64,000 nt of DNA from contig NZ_CAMPHV010000022.1 in assembly GCF_946886105.1 (NCBI RefSeq), forward strand, positions 10,204 through 74,203. The letters run 5' to 3'. The translations under genes and the position numbers were made by a program. How positions within the stretch are numbered: position 1 is the stretch's first letter; each line of letters opens with the position of its first letter. Shown in pieces: positions 45,201-54,178 of this stretch. This stretch comes from an uncultured Pseudomonas sp. (GTDB lineage: Bacteria; Pseudomonadota; Gammaproteobacteria; Pseudomonadales; Pseudomonadaceae). Below the pieces are notes generated by a model that worked only from the letters and a program-made list of their open reading frames with translations, did not search any database and had not been told where the DNA came from.

Positions 45201-48200
45201 GGGCGCGCTGCACCGCCGGGTGCCGTTCCAGGCAGGCTTCGATTTCGCCGGGTTCGATGCGAAAGCCACGCAGCTTGAGTTGGAAGTCCTTGCGCCCCAG
45301 GTATTCCAGCACGCCGTCGGCGCGCCAGCGGGCCAGGTCGCCGCTCAGGTACAGGCGGCTGCCCGGCGCGCCGAAGGGGTTGGGCACGAAACTGGCGGCA
45401 GTGCGCGCGGGGTCGGCCAGGTAGCCACGGCTGACGCCGATACCGCCGATGGCCAGTTCGCCGGGTACGCCGACCGGCAGCGGGTTGAGGTCGTGACCCA
45501 GCACATAGAGTTCGGCCCCGGCGGTGGGGCTGCCGATGGCGACGCTGCCGCCTTCTTCGGGAGCCTGGTGCAAGGGTTGGAAGGCCACATCGTCCGAGCA
45601 TTCGGCCGGGCCGTAGGCGTTCATCAGCGGGATAGCCGGGTAGCGCTCGAACCAGGCGCGGGCAGTCGGCATCGGCAGTGCCTCGCCGGTGGGCAGCACC
45701 CAGCGCAGCGCGGGTAGTTCGATACGACCTTGCTCCTGGGCGTCCAGCAGCGCTTGCAGCAGGGCGGGTACCGGTTCCAGCAGGCTGACCCGGCGGCTGG
45801 CGAGCAGTGCGAGCAGGGCCTGCGGGTCGCGCACCACCGCGTCCGGAATTATTTCCACGCAGGCGCCGAACAGCGGTGCGGTGAGGGTCTGCCAGACCGA
45901 AATATCGAAACAGGCCGGCGCGGTCTGGGCGATCACGTCCCCTTCGCTCAAGCCCAGCGGCGCGAGCTTGGCCAGCATGTTGTTGAGCATGCCGGCGCGG
46001 TTGACCATCACGCCCTTGGGCTGGCCGGTGGAACCGGAGGTGAAGAGCACATAGGCCAGTTGTTCGGGGCGTGCCTGTGCCTGGGGTAGCCGGCCCTCGG
46101 CGCTGCGCTCGAGCAACTCCACGGGGACGGCGATGGGGCCGTCGTAGTGCTCGGCCAGGGCGGCGCGATGCACCTCGTTGCAGACCACCAGCGGCCGGCC
46201 GACGCGGTTCAACACCTGCTGCCAGCGGGCTGGCGGCTGCGTCGGTTCCAGCGGCAACCAGGCGGCACCGGCGCGCAGGGTGGCGACCATCAGACAGAGC
46301 AATTCCAGGCCGCGTTCGGCCAGCAGCGCCACCGGCCGATCGGCCTGCGCGCCGAGGGCGCGCATACCGCGAGCCAAGGTTTCGGAACGCTGCCAGAGCT
46401 GGGCATAGCTGAGGCTCTGGTCGCCGCAACGGGCAACGATGCGTTCGGGGTGAGCGGCGACCCGCGCGGCGACCCGGGTTTGCCAATCGGGTTCGAGGCT
46501 GTAATCGGCGTCGTGGCGGCCCCAGTCGGCCAGACGCGCCCGTTCGCTCGCATCGAGCAGGCCGATCTGGCCGAGGCGGGTCGCAGCGGGGCTGTCCATC
46601 GCCAGCAGCAACTGGCGCATATGTTCCATCAGGGCCAACAACAGCGGCTCCGGCAGACGCTGGGCGTCGGCGCTGAACAGCAGTTGCAGCTGGCGTCCCG
46701 GCAGGGCTTCCAGGGTCAGGCCGTAGTTGGTCTGTTCCAGGTTATCCAGGGCGCGCAGGCACAGTTCGCCAACCCGCAACTGACGCTCGGCGGCGGCCGG
46801 CAGGTTCTGGAACACCAGCAGGGTGTCGAACAGCGCGGCGCCGCGGTCCTGGTTTTGCAGGATTTCGGCCAGCGGCGTTTGCTCGTGTTCGCGCAGGGCG
46901 ACGCTGGCGTCCTGGACCGCCCGCAGGAAATCCGCCAGCGCCAGCTGCGGCTGCGCCTGTACCCGCAGCGGCAAGGTGTTGATAAAGACCCCGAGCATCC
47001 TGTCGGCGCCGGGCAGCTCGCTCGGCCGACCGCTGCTGGTGACGCCGATGATCACATCGGGCTGGTCGTTGTAGCGCGCCAGCAGCAGTGCCCATGCAGC
47101 CTGGATCAGGGTATTGAGGGTGACCTTGGCGCCCTTGGCGGCCTGGTTCAGGCGCAGGGTCTCATTGCTGTCGAAGACCAGCCCGCGGGTCAGGTAGTCC
47201 ACCGCCTGACCGGGGCGCGGCGCGGCCAGCATCGGCAACGAACCGCTGCCTTCGAAGCCTTGCAGCGTGCGTTGCCAGAATGCCGTCGAGTCCTGCGTCG
47301 GTTGCGCGGCCAGCCAGCCGATATAGTCGCGGTAAGCCGGGCGCGATGCCGGGCTGCTGCCGCTGTAGCGGGCGAGGATTTCTTCCAGCAGGGATACCGA
47401 ACTCCAGCCGTCGGCGATCAGGTGATGGCGGCTCCACACCAGCCACCAGCGCTGTTCCTCCAGACGGATCAGGGCCAGGCGTTGCAGCGGCGGGCGGTCC
47501 GGGGCGAAACCCTGAACGCGGTCGGCCTGGCAGTAGGCGTCGAGGGCTCGTTGACGGGCCGACTCGTCCAGTTCACTCCAATCCAGCAGCGTCACCGGCA
47601 ATTCCAATTCGCGATAGACCGCTTGCACGGGCTCGTCCAGACCCTGCCAAAGCACGCCGGTACGCAGCAGCGGATGGGCGGCGACCGCCCCGCGCCAGGC
47701 GGCGAGGAAGGGTTCGGGGGCGAAGGGACCCGTCAGCTCGGCCTGCAACTGGTTGACGTAAACGCCGCTGTCGCCTTCCAGCAGGCTGTGGAACAGCAGC
47801 CCCTTCTGCAGCGGCGAAAGCGGATAGGCATCTTCCAGCTCGGCGCCGGCCAGCTCGCGCAACCGTTCGGGGGCGAGCGTACTCAGGGCGAACGGCGCTA
47901 AACGCGGCGCGGCGGGTTGCGCGGGCGCGCTGCTGGGGGCAGACGCGCGGCTCAGCAGCAGGCCGGCCAGCGCTTGCACGCTGGGGTGTGCGAAGAGTTC
48001 CTTGGGACTGAACTTGAGCCCGGCCTGGCGGCACTTGGCGATCAGTTGCAGGGCCAGAATCGAATCGCCGCCTTGGCCGAAGAAATCGTCCCGGCGGGCC
48101 AGTTCCGGCTGGCCCAGCAGCTCGCGCCAGAGGGGCAGCAACTGCGCTTCGAGCTGGCGCGCGGGGCAATCCAGGGTCGCTGCCAGGCTGGCAATGGTCG

Positions 48201-51200
48201 GCTGGGCGAACAACTGCTTGGGGCTGAACTTGAGGCCGACCTGGCGGGCCTTAGCGATCAGTTGCAAGGCCAGGATGGAATCGCCGCCGAGGGCGAAGAA
48301 GTCGTCGTGGATCGACAGCGATTCGCGCTGCAGCAGGGCACTCCACAGCTGCACCAGGGTTTCTTCCAGGCTGTCCCGCGGCGCGCCTTCAGCGGCTTTG
48401 GCGTTGGCGGTTTCCGTGGGCAGCGGCAGGTTCTTGCGATCCACCTTGCCGTTGGCCAGGCGCGGCAGCTCGGCCAGTTCGACGAAGACGGCGGGCAACA
48501 TATAGTCAGGCAGTTGCTTGGCCAGGCGCTGGCGCAGTTCGTCCAAGCGGATGGGGTGGGCGGCGACCAGGTAAGCGACCAGGCGCAGGCCGTCGCCGCT
48601 GGCCGCCGGCTGCGCCAGCACCACGGCATCGCGCAGCTCGGGGCAGGCCTTGAGGCAGGCTTCCACTTCGCCCAGCTCGACGCGGAAGCCGCGAATCTTC
48701 ACCTGGTTGTCGATGCGCCCGAGGAATTCCAGCAACCCGTTTGCCAGCATGCGCACACGGTCGCCGGTGCGGTACAGGCGGCTGCCATCGGCGGAGAAGG
48801 GATCGGGGATAAAGCGTTCGGCGCTCAGCCGCGGTTGGCCCAGATAGCCATTGGCGACGCCGGCGCCGCCGACATACAACTCGCCCGCGCTGCCCCGGGG
48901 CAGGGGATTGAGGTAGGCATCCAGCACCTGCACGCTGACATTGGCCAGGGGGCTGCCTACCGGCACCAAGCCGGACAGGCTGGGTTCGAGCTCCTGCACG
49001 CCATGGCTGAGACAGCCGACGGTGGTTTCCGTGGGGCCGTAGTGGTTAACGATGCGGCAATTCGGCGCCAGCTCGCGGATGCGCTCTACCAGGCTCAGGT
49101 CCAGCCCCTCGCCACCCAGCACCAGGCTGTGGCGCGGCAGCAGACGTTGTGGTTCCGCGACCGCTAGTAGCGCCTTGAGGTGCGAGGGCACTATCTTCAG
49201 GCAGTCGAGCGGCCGCGCGGCCAGGCTGGCGGCCAAGGCTTCGGGGTCGGCGGCAAGGTTTTCGTCGATCAGGTGCAAGGTTCTGCCGCTGAGCAGGGCG
49301 CCGAACCATGCGGTGTAACCGAGATCCGCCGCCACAGTGGCCAGCGCGCTGAGGGTTGCATCCGGTGGCAGCTGCAAGGCCTGCAATACGCCGTCGACGT
49401 AATGGATCAGGTTGCCCTGGGTCACTACCACGCCCTTGGGTGCGCCGGTGGAACCGGAGGTGTAGATCAGATAGGCCGGCTGGGCCGGTTGAGCCGCCGG
49501 GATCGTGCGGCGGGTTGCGTCGGGCAGGGCGTCCGGCGCGTCGAGATCCAGCCAGCGCGCGTCGCCCAACTCCAGCGGCGCCGGGCCCTGGCCCACCACC
49601 AATGCCGCGCCGCTGTCGGCGAGCATATGCAGGCGTCGCGCGGCGGGCAGGGCGGGGTCGAGGCAGAGGTAGGCGGCCCCGGCTTTCCAACTGGCGAGCA
49701 TGGCGCCGATCAGTTCGACGCTGCGTGGCAGGGCCAGGGCGACCACGTCGCCGGGGCGCAGGCCCGCAGCCGTGAATCGCTCGGCCAGGCGTTCGGCGGC
49801 TTGGTCCAGTTCGGCGTAGCCGAGGCAGAGGTTGGCATCGCTCAGGGCGGGGCGCTGAGGATGGGCCGCGACCTGTCGTTCGAAGGCTTGCAGTGCGGTA
49901 GCGGCGAATGGCTGAAGCGCCGGGCCCTGCAAGCGCGCTTGTTCCTGGGGCGGGCAGATCGGCAGTTCGCTGAGCCGTGCCTCCGGGTTTTGCGTGGCGG
50001 CGCGGGCGAACTCGGCGAACTGCCTTGCCATGGCGCCGATACGTTCATCGCGATACAGGTCGGTGCTGTAACGCCACTGGGCCAGAAGCTGCTGGCCGTC
50101 GTCCTGCCAGCGCAGGTTCAACTCATTGGCCGCGCCGCGCTGGGTGAACAGGTATTCGCGCAGGCTGTAGTCGGCCAGGGCGAGAATCCGTCGGCTCGGC
50201 ATATAGGTGAGCATATGGCGGAACAGCCCTGGACTGCCCGCATCCTCCTGCATGCGGGCGAGGGGGTAACGGCGGTGACGCAGCGCTTCGCGCAGTTGCC
50301 GTGCGCTGTCCTGCAGGCAATCGAGCAGCCGCGGGTTACCCGCGAGCCGGGCGCGTAGCGGTACGGCGTTGAGGGTGTAGCCGATCAGTTGCTTGTACTT
50401 GGCCTTGTGCCTGTCCATGGTCGGGGTGCCGATCAGGAAATCGTCCTGGCCGGTCTGGCGATGCATGAAAACCTGGAACAGTCCCGCCAGCAGGGCGAAC
50501 AGACTGATGTTCAGGCGCTCGGCCAAGGCCCTGAGCGGCATGCTGTCCTCGACGCTCAGGCAGTGCTCGAGCTCCCGACCGTTGTAGCTCAGGTTGCGTG
50601 GACGCGGCAGGTCCGGGCTCAGTTCCAATGCGGATGGCGCGTCCATCAGGCGCTCTCGCCAGAAGTGCGCTTGCGCCTCGTCTGCGCTGCCGGCGAGCAG
50701 TTCGCGTTGCTCGGCCAACCAATCGAAATAGAGTCCTGGGCTGGGCAGGTCCAGGGGGCGACCTTCGGTCAGGGCTTCATAGGCGGCGAAGGTCAGCGCC
50801 ATGGTCGATTCCACGCTGAAAAAATCACCGCAGATGTGATGAAAAGCCGCGCACATATACAGCCTGCCCCGGCTTTGCAGCAGGCGCAGACGACTGATAT
50901 TGGCCCGCGGCAGATCGAAAGGCAGATCCGCCTGGCGTTCCAGCCAGGCCAGAACGCCGGCTTCGTCGAGGTCGTCGTCGCGTTCGCTGGCGACATCCGC
51001 CTCGATCCGCTCGGGCTGGACCATCCAGAGTTGGCCTTGATCTTCCTCGTAGCCGCAGTGCAATGCCTCGTAATGGGCCACGACCAGGGCGAAGGCCGCG
51101 CTGAGCAGCTCCGGGACGAGATCGGCGGGCAGCTCGCGGGCGGCCACCATGTTGTAGGCCGGGCTGTCGGGATTGAGTCGATGGAACTGCCACAGGGCCT

Positions 51201-51240
51201 GTTGGCCGGGGCTGGCCAGGTGTTTCTGGATGATCTTCAT
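42274..51240 (-). CDS. NRPS A: C-A(Asp)-T-T-C-A(Dab)-T-C fused to a TauD-type hydroxylase
   Basis: The 2988-residue protein has: C1 (HHICGDFFS from 134); A1 (YTSGSTGAPKG from 593, pocket Asp639; reads D-L-T-K-V-G-H-V-G, Asp); two T domains in a row (Ser988 and Ser1060); C2 (HHLIADGW from 1272); A2 (FTSGSTGQPKG from 1733, pocket Asp1779; reads D-I-W-E-L-T-A-D-D, Dab or similar basic residue); T (Ser2126); C3 (HHMVADGW from 2319). From ~2660 a SyrP/TauD dioxygenase follows, with His2759, Glu2761 and His2953. C1 has no donor module upstream, so it may be an acylating starter domain. The fused hydroxylase probably makes beta-hydroxy-Asp. AGGAG precedes the ATG, two bases after the free hydroxylase gene. 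Confidence 0.93.
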   Translation of the reverse strand: MKIIQKHLASPGQQALWQFHRLNPDSPAYNMVAARELPADLVPELLSAAFALVVAHYEALHCGYEEDQGQLWMVQPERIEADVASERDDDLDEAGVLAWLERQADLPFDLPRANISRLRLLQSRGRLYMCAAFHHICGDFFSVESTMALTFAAYEALTEGRPLDLPSPGLYFDWLAEQRELLAGSADEAQAHFWRERLMDAPSALELSPDLPRPRNLSYNGRELEHCLSVEDSMPLRALAERLNISLFALLAGLFQVFMHRQTGQDDFLIGTPTMDRHKAKYKQLIGYTLNAVPLRARLAGNPRLLDCLQDSARQLREALRHRRYPLARMQEDAGSPGLFRHMLTYMPSRRILALADYSLREYLFTQRGAANELNLRWQDDGQQLLAQWRYSTDLYRDERIGAMARQFAEFARAATQNPEARLSELPICPPQEQARLQGPALQPFAATALQAFERQVAAHPQRPALSDANLCLGYAELDQAAERLAERFTAAGLRPGDVVALALPRSVELIGAMLASWKAGAAYLCLDPALPAARRLHMLADSGAALVVGQGPAPLELGDARWLDLDAPDALPDATRRTIPAAQPAQPAYLIYTSGSTGAPKGVVVTQGNLIHYVDGVLQALQLPPDATLSALATVAADLGYTAWFGALLSGRTLHLIDENLAADPEALAASLAARPLDCLKIVPSHLKALLAVAEPQRLLPRHSLVLGGEGLDLSLVERIRELAPNCRIVNHYGPTETTVGCLSHGVQELEPSLSGLVPVGSPLANVSVQVLDAYLNPLPRGSAGELYVGGAGVANGYLGQPRLSAERFIPDPFSADGSRLYRTGDRVRMLANGLLEFLGRIDNQVKIRGFRVELGEVEACLKACPELRDAVVLAQPAASGDGLRLVAYLVAAHPIRLDELRQRLAKQLPDYMLPAVFVELAELPRLANGKVDRKNLPLPTETANAKAAEGAPRDSLEETLVQLWSALLQRESLSIHDDFFALGGDSILALQLIAKARQVGLKFSPKQLFAQPTIASLAATLDCPARQLEAQLLPLWRELLGQPELARRDDFFGQGGDSILALQLIAKCRQAGLKFSPKELFAHPSVQALAGLLLSRASAPSSAPAQPAAPRLAPFALSTLAPERLRELAGAELEDAYPLSPLQKGLLFHSLLEGDSGVYVNQLQAELTGPFAPEPFLAAWRGAVAAHPLLRTGVLWQGLDEPVQAVYRELELPVTLLDWSELDESARQRALDAYCQADRVQGFAPDRPPLQRLALIRLEEQRWWLVWSRHHLIADGWSSVSLLEEILARYSGSSPASRPAYRDYIGWLAAQPTQDSTAFWQRTLQGFEGSGSLPMLAAPRPGQAVDYLTRGLVFDSNETLRLNQAAKGAKVTLNTLIQAAWALLLARYNDQPDVIIGVTSSGRPSELPGADRMLGVFINTLPLRVQAQPQLALADFLRAVQDASVALREHEQTPLAEILQNQDRGAALFDTLLVFQNLPAAAERQLRVGELCLRALDNLEQTNYGLTLEALPGRQLQLLFSADAQRLPEPLLLALMEHMRQLLLAMDSPAATRLGQIGLLDASERARLADWGRHDADYSLEPDWQTRVAARVAAHPERIVARCGDQSLSYAQLWQRSETLARGMRALGAQADRPVALLAERGLELLCLMVATLRAGAAWLPLEPTQPPARWQQVLNRVGRPLVVCNEVHRAALAEHYDGPIAVPVELLERSAEGRLPQAQARPEQLAYVLFTSGSTGQPKGVMVNRAGMLNNMLAKLAPLGLSEGDVIAQTAPACFDISVWQTLTAPLFGACVEIIPDAVVRDPQALLALLASRRVSLLEPVPALLQALLDAQEQGRIELPALRWVLPTGEALPMPTARAWFERYPAIPLMNAYGPAECSDDVAFQPLHQAPEEGGSVAIGSPTAGAELYVLGHDLNPLPVGVPGELAIGGIGVSRGYLADPARTAASFVPNPFGAPGSRLYLSGDLARWRADGVLEYLGRKDFQLKLRGFRIEPGEIEACLERHPAVQRALVNLQRLGESELLVAYWQGDDGAMAEEAELATYLRGELPAYMLPSAWVRVENWPLNGNGKVDRKALPAPRLDNAPIEPPQGETEQRLAELWAALLPPQALGRHSHFFEAGGHSLLATRLLARVRQAWAVDLPLRAVFEAPTLCRLAERLDALLAQPAEVSASVKLHPVERSAEMPLSPSQQRLWLVDRLQGGAAAYNMAATLSLDGELDVAVLHATFAALLQRHEVLRTAYPDNDGEPCAVISAHLDFHLGLRDLSQLPPAERDAEASRESLDNLRQPFDLSAPPLIRARLLKLGEQRHQLLLALHHMVADGWSVGVLFDEFSQLYRSLRAAEPVSLAPLPVQYADYAAWQHRLLSGERLQRELGFWRTELAAAPQVLALPSDWPRPAQASSAGAAHAFRVPAALLERLEALAHAEGASLYMVLLSAFQLLLHRLSGSDDLLLGTDVAGREARELEGLIGFFVNVLPLRSRLQPTARFVDLLAATKRTCLAAFEHQMLPFERIVEALEVPRDRSRNPLVQALFVMQNTPQSDFAIPGLAIELLPPAERSSKFDMALFLERDGGDLHADWVYASALFKAERIAALADAWVAVLEQVVAAPQGAVAAFTFTLPQSEPSGMAKNPPSTSKLDKLKKLPPRASSQPRPLIKTTPLMADRDFPLLIEPAVADLDPVGWARSSRDLIDTLLCRHAGLLFRGFALHSAQDFEAFAEAIHPGLFGGYGDLPKKEGGRNIYRSTPYPEREMILYHNESSHLPRAPRKQWFFCEQPSPVGGATPIVDCRELYRRLPQALADTFERKGLLYVRTFTKRLDVSWQEFFKTDDRAEVEAQCRASDTEFVWLANDELQTRTRCPAVIRHPLSGERSFFNQVQLHHVHCLEPEVREDLLGMVGLERMPRHVYFGDGSPIDDEVMALLGRLYEECAVRFDWQRGDVVMLDNLLAAHARDPYEGPRKIVVAMGDLHEPAQLLNNRSEMELQN

Positions 51241-51242
51241 AA

Positions 51243-52220
51243 TTACTCCTGCGCCGGCTCGGCCATGGCGACAATGACCTTGCGCGCGCCCTTGAAACTG
51301 GCGCGACCGTGGGCCACCAGCATGTTGTCGAGCATCAGCACGTCGCCCTGCTGCCAGGGGAAGCGCACCGTGCAGTCGTCCAATACGCCGCGGATTTCGT
51401 CCAGGGCGCTGTCTTCCAGGGGCGAGCCGTCGCCGTAATAAACGTTGCGCGGCAGGTCGAGCGGGTCATCGACCACTGCCAGCAAGCCCTCGCGCACGGC
51501 GGGGGCGAGGTTGGAAACGTGGAACAGGTGGGCTTGGTTGAACCAGACCATGTCCTGGGTGGCCGGGTGACGTGCGCTTGCCTGGCAGACTTGCCGCGTG
51601 CGCAGCTCGCCGTCGTCTTTCCATTCGAAATCGATGCGGTTGGCGCGGCAGAAAGCCTCCACCACGCTGCGGTCTTCGCTGTTGAAGGCTTGCTCCCAGG
51701 GCAGGTCGAGGCCGTTGCCGTAGTTGCGCACGTACATCAGGCGCTTGTCGGTAAAGCGCTGGCGCAGGGCGGGGTCGAGGCGTTGGTAGATCAGGCGGCT
51801 GTCGGCGATCGGCGTCTCGCCGCCCTCGGCGCTGGGCTGCACGCAGTGGAACCAGATTTTCAACGGCCATTGCAGGGTGTAGGACTGCTCGTTATGCAGC
51901 GGGATAACCTGATGCGCCGGATATTCGGTGGAGGTGTAGACGCCTTGTTCCACCGCCTTGCGTGGGGTGGAGCCGAATTCATAGCTCAGCAGCTCATGAC
52001 CGAAGCCGCGCACCAGCTGCTGGAAGGCCTGCTCGCCGAGTACATCGAAACCGCGTAGCAGTAATCCCCCGACCTCATGCAGCCGTGTCCGGGCGAGCTG
52101 ATGCAGGGCGGGCAGGCTGATCGTCTGATCGGCTGTCGGCCGCACCAGCAACGGCAAGGTCGACTCCGTCAGCAGTGGTTGCACGCTCAGGCCGTGCTCG
52201 CGCGCAGCTTCCATTCCCAT
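51243..52220 (-). CDS. Standalone TauD/SyrP-type siderophore beta-hydroxylase (predicted Asp)
   Basis: The 325-residue Fe(II)/alpha-ketoglutarate dioxygenase has the facial triad His109 and Glu111 (PLHNEQSY) and His304 (VAHGRASFKGARK), with Arg313 for the co-substrate. It is similar along its length to the product of 32528-33574 and more distantly to the fused domain of NRPS A. It is the first gene of the minus-strand operon, next to the Fur-box promoter, and is two bases from NRPS A. It likely hydroxylates carrier-bound Asp on NRPS B through that protein's interface domain; the pairing of hydroxylases with modules is inference. Confidence 0.88.
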   Translation of the reverse strand: MGMEAAREHGLSVQPLLTESTLPLLVRPTADQTISLPALHQLARTRLHEVGGLLLRGFDVLGEQAFQQLVRGFGHELLSYEFGSTPRKAVEQGVYTSTEYPAHQVIPLHNEQSYTLQWPLKIWFHCVQPSAEGGETPIADSRLIYQRLDPALRQRFTDKRLMYVRNYGNGLDLPWEQAFNSEDRSVVEAFCRANRIDFEWKDDGELRTRQVCQASARHPATQDMVWFNQAHLFHVSNLAPAVREGLLAVVDDPLDLPRNVYYGDGSPLEDSALDEIRGVLDDCTVRFPWQQGDVLMLDNMLVAHGRASFKGARKVIVAMAEPAQE

Positions 52221-52333
52221 CTATTGCCCCTTCTTCATAGCGTTCGTCTGCGTTCGAAACCGCGCCGTAAACGCGCCGCTGTGCGGTGCTTGTTTGGCGT
52301 GCGGCGAGTCTAGCGGAAGTATTCGCAAAATGT

Positions 52334-52352
52334 AATGATAGCAATTATCATT
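52334..52352. promoter_or_regulatory. Divergent Fur box between the NRPS operon and the mbtH operon
   Basis: AATGATA-GCAAT-TATCATT is a perfect 7-5-7 palindrome in an AT-rich stretch, matching the Fur-box core. It lies 114 bases from the hydroxylase start (left) and 86 bases from the mbtH start (right), so iron probably controls both operons from here. Confidence 0.8.
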
Positions 52353-52437
52353 TGAGAAATGATTCAGTAATGCACCGCAGCGCTATATCCGACGCCCCAG
52401 TCGAGGCCCGGACGCCTGCCTATCGAGAGGAAGAGAA

Positions 52438-52653
52438 ATGAGCTGGGACAGCCCCGAGACGCGTTTTCTGGTGGTGGTCAATCACGAGGAGCAGTACTCC
52501 ATCTGGCCGGACTACAAGCCGCTGCCCGAAGGTTGGCGAGCCGTCGACAAGCAGGGCAGCAAGGAGGAATGCCTGGCCTATATCGAATCGGTCTGGACCG
52601 ACATGCGTCCGCTGAGCCTGCGCCAAGCCTTGCAGGCGCAAGGCCAGGGCTGA
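52438..52653 (+). CDS. MbtH-like protein
   Basis: The 71-residue protein has the MbtH signature [19 protein letters not shown] and the family's WTDMRP ending. MbtH proteins bind A domains and are needed for folding or activity of many NRPS adenylation domains. It is preceded by AGAGGAAGAG. Its TGA overlaps the ATG of the thioesterase (TGATG), so it is translationally coupled. Confidence 0.95.
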   Translation: MSWDSPETRFLVVVNHEEQYSIWPDYKPLPEGWRAVDKQGSKEECLAYIESVWTDMRPLSLRQALQAQGQG

Positions 52654-53432
52654 TGACAGTGACTGCCAGCCCCTGGTTTTCGGTAGTGCCGCAAGGCAAG
52701 GCACCGGCCGCATTGCGTCTGTACTGCTTCCCCTATGCCGGGGCCGGGCATACGGTGTTTCAGCATTGGCGAGCGCGGCTGGCCGACGATATCGAACTGG
52801 CCTTGATCAAGCTGCCGGGACGCGGGGCGCGCTTCTCCGAGCCCCAGGCCGACTCGCTCGATGAGTTGGCCGAGAACTTGGCGCAAGCGATTGCCGACAC
52901 CGCCGAGGGGCCTGAGCATTTCGCCTTTTTCGGTCATAGCATGGGCGCCTTGCTGGCTTTCGAGACCGCGCGCGCCTTGCAGAAACGCGGACTTTCGCCC
53001 CGCGCACTGTTGGTCTCGGCGCGCACCGCACCGGTCGCCCATGGCTGGCGCGAACGCCTGTCCGACCTGCCGGACGCAGCCTTTCTAGAGGTCATTCGCA
53101 GCATGAATGGCTTGCCCCGGGAGGTGCTCGACAATCCGGAGTGGTTGGCGTTGTTCCTGCCGATCATCCGCGCCGATTTCGCCCTTTGCGAAAACTACCG
53201 CTATCGCCCAGGGCTGCCGCTGGCTTGCCCGATCCAGGTAATGGCCGGCCGTGACGATGCCAGCGTACCCCTGGCCCTGCTCGATGGCTGGGCCGGCGAG
53301 ACCCTGGCGGGCTGTCAAAGCAGATTATTTGCCGGAGGACACTTCTATCTGTTCGAGCATGAGACTGAACTGCTCGAACTGATCCAACGCCAACTTTGTT
53401 CAGCGCGTAAGAACCGGCATGCAGCTGTCTGA
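52653..53432 (+). CDS. Type II thioesterase
   Basis: The 259-residue alpha/beta hydrolase starts at the ATG overlapping the mbtH stop. Motifs: LYCFPYAGAG near the N-terminus, the nucleophile Ser96 in GHSMGA, an Asp in AGRDDASV and the His in FAGGHFYLFEHE. These free enzymes remove wrong acyl groups from stalled T domains. As none of the five NRPSs has a TE domain, it could also release the final peptide, but that is conjecture. It overlaps the next gene by 14 bases. Confidence 0.93.
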   Translation: MTVTASPWFSVVPQGKAPAALRLYCFPYAGAGHTVFQHWRARLADDIELALIKLPGRGARFSEPQADSLDELAENLAQAIADTAEGPEHFAFFGHSMGALLAFETARALQKRGLSPRALLVSARTAPVAHGWRERLSDLPDAAFLEVIRSMNGLPREVLDNPEWLALFLPIIRADFALCENYRYRPGLPLACPIQVMAGRDDASVPLALLDGWAGETLAGCQSRLFAGGHFYLFEHETELLELIQRQLCSARKNRHAAV

Positions 53433-54165
53433 AGGGGAGGTGCACCTCTGGGCGCTCCCTCTGGATGAGGCGCCGCTGCAGCAGGCCGAGCACCAGGTGC
53501 TGGAACTGGCAGCGGCCGAACGGGAGCGAGCCGCGCGCATACGCTGTTCGCAGACGCGCAGCGCATTCGTGCAAACCCGCACGGCCTTGCGCACGCTGCT
53601 CGGGCACTACCTCGATCTACCGCCCGGAGCCGTCGCGCTGAGCAGCGGTGCTTGGGGCAAACCCCAGCTCGGCGCCGGCATGGGCGATCTGCAATTCAAT
53701 GTCAGTCATAGCGGCCAGTTGGCCTTGATCGCCTTATCGCACAGCGCAGTCGGCGTGGACCTGGAGTGGCAGCCAGCCGATTTCGACTGGCGCGAGCTGC
53801 TGCCGGTCTGTTGCCATCCCGCCGAGCTGGCCGATTTTCAGGGCGTCGCGGATGCAGAGGGGCGTGCCCGACTACTGCGCTTGTGGACCGCCAAGGAGGC
53901 TTATCTCAAAGGTCGCGGCGAGGGGCTGAGCCTGCCGCTCACGGCCATTCGCTTGAGCGCAGGCGGCGGTTGGCAAGCGCATATCGAAGCGTCCTCGGGC
54001 GCTGGCCAGGGCTGGTGGCTGCATGCACTGACGCTGCCCGCGGGTTACCTCGGCTGCGTCGCTACGCCGTTTCCCTCCCCACTGATCCGTTTCCAGTCCT
54101 TGGCCGAGCTGATCAGCAGTGCTCGGGTCGAGAGCCCCATTACCCAGATGTTTTGTCACCCCTAA
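53419..54165 (+). CDS. Sfp-type 4'-phosphopantetheinyl transferase
   Basis: The 248-residue protein has the Sfp-family motifs NVSHSG (~95), GVDLEW (~113) and WTAKEAYLKGRGEGL (~155). It attaches the phosphopantetheine arm from CoA to T-domain serines, activating the NRPSs. A dedicated copy inside a siderophore island suggests that the cluster can work after transfer without relying on the host's PcpS-type enzyme. It overlaps the thioesterase gene. Confidence 0.93.
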   Translation: MQLSEGEVHLWALPLDEAPLQQAEHQVLELAAAERERAARIRCSQTRSAFVQTRTALRTLLGHYLDLPPGAVALSSGAWGKPQLGAGMGDLQFNVSHSGQLALIALSHSAVGVDLEWQPADFDWRELLPVCCHPAELADFQGVADAEGRARLLRLWTAKEAYLKGRGEGLSLPLTAIRLSAGGGWQAHIEASSGAGQGWWLHALTLPAGYLGCVATPFPSPLIRFQSLAELISSARVESPITQMFCHP

Positions 54166-54178
54166 GGGAACACCCACC

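Noticed and set aside
52653..53432. Reading the thioesterase as the missing chain-terminating TE domain split from an NRPS
   Set aside because: Its size and mbtH linkage match ordinary free type II thioesterases. A release role cannot be shown from sequence.
53085..53607. Minus-strand frames under the thioesterase and phosphopantetheinyl transferase genes
   Set aside because: The plus-strand genes carry full catalytic motifs; the antisense frames show none.
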